A stretch of DNA of 7,233 nt, taken from NCBI GenBank assembly GCA_024279745.1, contig JAJRRE010000153.1, forward strand, positions 1 to 7,233, read 5' to 3'. The notes beneath the pieces are model-generated. The model was not told the DNA's origin and made no database searches. It worked only from the letters and a program-made list of their open reading frames with translations. Positions 6,028 through 7,233 of the stretch are shown one piece after another; the stretch's first letter is position 1; each line of letters opens with the position of its first letter. The translations under genes were made by a program, and so were the position numbers. The DNA is from Alphaproteobacteria bacterium (GTDB lineage: Bacteria > Pseudomonadota > Alphaproteobacteria > Rhizobiales > Hyphomicrobiaceae).

Positions 6028-7233
6028 TTACGGCTCGCGACGCCGCTGATCGGGCGGCACAGCTTCCGCGACCAACTCAGATATCGCCTCATCGAGCGGC
6101 ATCACCGTTTGATCCTTGGAGCCAAGCCGGCGAATGGAAACCGTCCCGTGTTCCGCCTCGCGCGCACCAACCGCAAAGATCGCCGGCACTTTGGCTAATG
6201 AGTGTTCGCGCACTTTATAGTTGATCTTTTCATTGCGAAGATCGGCCTCGGCACGCAGCCCCGCCGCCTTCAGGGCTTTGACGACGCTTGTCCCATAGTC
6301 GTCGGCGTCCGACGTGATCGGGCAAACCTTGATCTGCAACGGCGCCAGCCACAGCGGCATATGCCCCGCATGATGTTCAATCAAAATACCGGTGAACCGC
6401 TCCAGTGAGCCGAACATGGCGCGATGGATCATCACCGGCACATGCTTATCGCTATCGGTGCCGATATAGAATGCGCCGAGCCGCCCCGGCAGATTGAGAT
6501 CAACCTGCGTCGTGCCGCATTGCCAGTCGCGGCCAATGGCATCGCGCAGCACATATTCCAGCTTCGGGCCATAAAACGCACCTTCGCCAGGATTGAGTTC
6601 ATATTTTTGCCCCGTCACTTCGACGGCATGTTTAAGCGCCGCTTCTGCTTTATCCCAGACCGCATCGGAACCGACACGCTTTTCTGGCCGGTCGGAGAAT
6701 TTCACAACCACATCAGTAAAGCCAAAATCGGCGTAGATCGACAGCATCTGCTCATGCAGCTTCACGCATTCGTCGGTAATCTGCTCCTCGGTGACGAACA
6801 AATGCGCGTCGTCCTGGGTGAAATGACGAACCCGCATCATGCCATGCAGCGCGCCCGACGGCTCATAGCGATGCACCTTGCCGAACTCGGCGATCTTCAT
6901 CGGCAATTCGCGGTAGCTTTTGAGCCCGTTCTTGAAGATCTGCACATGGCCTGGGCAGTTCATCGGCTTACAGCAATAGACACGGCTGTCGGGCATCTCA
7001 ATGGCATACATATTCTCGCCGAATTTCTCCCAATGGCCGGACTTTTCCCAAAGTCCCTTGTCCATCATGTCAGGCGAATTAACCTCCAGATAGCCCCAGT
7101 CCTGCTGGCGCCGGCGCATGTAGTCGATGAGCTGGCGAAACAGCGTCCAGCCCTTGTCATGCCAGAAGATGGCGCCGGGTGCTTCTTCCTGGAAATGAAA
7201 CAGATCCATCTCGCGGCCCAGCCGGCGATGATC
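6028..7233 (-). CDS. thrS: Threonyl-tRNA synthetase, C-terminal 401 residues (5' end lost at window edge)
   Basis: ThrRS charges tRNA-Thr with threonine in the cytosol. The frame is open from the right edge, beginning DHRRLGRE before MDLF, which is the linker leading into the class II catalytic core. The Met at 7207-7209 is therefore internal and not the start. By spacing to E. coli ThrRS, about 240 N-terminal residues (the TGS and editing domains) lie outside the window. Numbering the visible part from 1, the zinc ligands are C93 in MNCPGH, H144 in TQDDAH and H270 in MIHRA. Their spacings (51 and 126) equal those of E. coli C334, H385 and H511. Motif 2 (RYEPSGALHGMMRVRHFTQ) is at about 122-140 and motif 3 follows H270. 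The anticodon-binding domain covers about 295-390. It is convergent with the queuosine cluster, 140 bp from the DUF1835 stop. No frameshift or missing key residue was seen. Confidence 0.97.
   Translation of the reverse strand, partial: DHRRLGREMDLFHFQEEAPGAIFWHDKGWTLFRQLIDYMRRRQQDWGYLEVNSPDMMDKGLWEKSGHWEKFGENMYAIEMPDSRVYCCKPMNCPGHVQIFKNGLKSYRELPMKIAEFGKVHRYEPSGALHGMMRVRHFTQDDAHLFVTEEQITDECVKLHEQMLSIYADFGFTDVVVKFSDRPEKRVGSDAVWDKAEAALKHAVEVTGQKYELNPGEGAFYGPKLEYVLRDAIGRDWQCGTTQVDLNLPGRLGAFYIGTDSDKHVPVMIHRAMFGSLERFTGILIEHHAGHMPLWLAPLQIKVCPITSDADDYGTSVVKALKAAGLRAEADLRNEKINYKVREHSLAKVPAIFAVGAREAEHGTVSIRRLGSKDQTVMPLDEAISELVAEAVPPDQRRREP

Noticed and set aside
7207..7209. Met of MDLFHF as the thrS start
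   Set aside because: The frame stays open to the window edge and the upstream residues DHRRLGRE are the conserved ThrRS linker. The gene is truncated by the window, not short.

Overview
The window looks like ordinary chromosomal DNA from an alphaproteobacterium. The evidence is the sequence type of its proteins: a YajC beginning with a PAYAQ-like N-terminus, a SecD beginning MLHFSKWK, separate secD and secF genes downstream of yajC, and a zinc-type bacterial ThrRS. GC content appears moderate, judged by eye. I cannot name the genus. I see no insertion sequence, phage gene, CRISPR array, tRNA or rRNA.

The left third (1-3040) lies on the minus strand and encodes the accessory part of the Sec translocon in the order yajC, secD, secF. 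secF runs off the left edge. The order matches the usual yajC-secD-secF cluster, but an unusually roomy 184-bp gap separates yajC from secD.

Positions 3041-3710 form a gene-poor divergent intergenic region of about 670 bp. Overlapping open frames occur on both strands there, but none has recognisable protein character. The region holds a perfect 11-bp tandem duplication and a weak promoter candidate.

The middle (3711-5887) is a plus-strand cluster of three genes. The first is a six-helix VUT/YhhQ-type queuosine-precursor transporter, the second is QueF (preQ0 reductase) with all its catalytic residues, and the third is a DUF1835-type protein of unknown function. The first two make a coherent preQ0 uptake-and-reduction module for queuosine tRNA modification. 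The third gene starts 26 bp after queF with a good ribosome binding site and is probably co-transcribed.

The right end (6028-7233) carries the C-terminal 401 residues of threonyl-tRNA synthetase (thrS) on the minus strand, convergent with the queuosine cluster. The 140-bp gap between the convergent genes contains three hairpins, one of which is a plausible intrinsic terminator for thrS.

I did not find a clearly new biological system. The observations most worth following are the transporter-queF-DUF1835 association, a charged insertion in SecD, the C-rich queF leader whose hairpin could mask the ribosome binding site, and the unexplained 670-bp gap.
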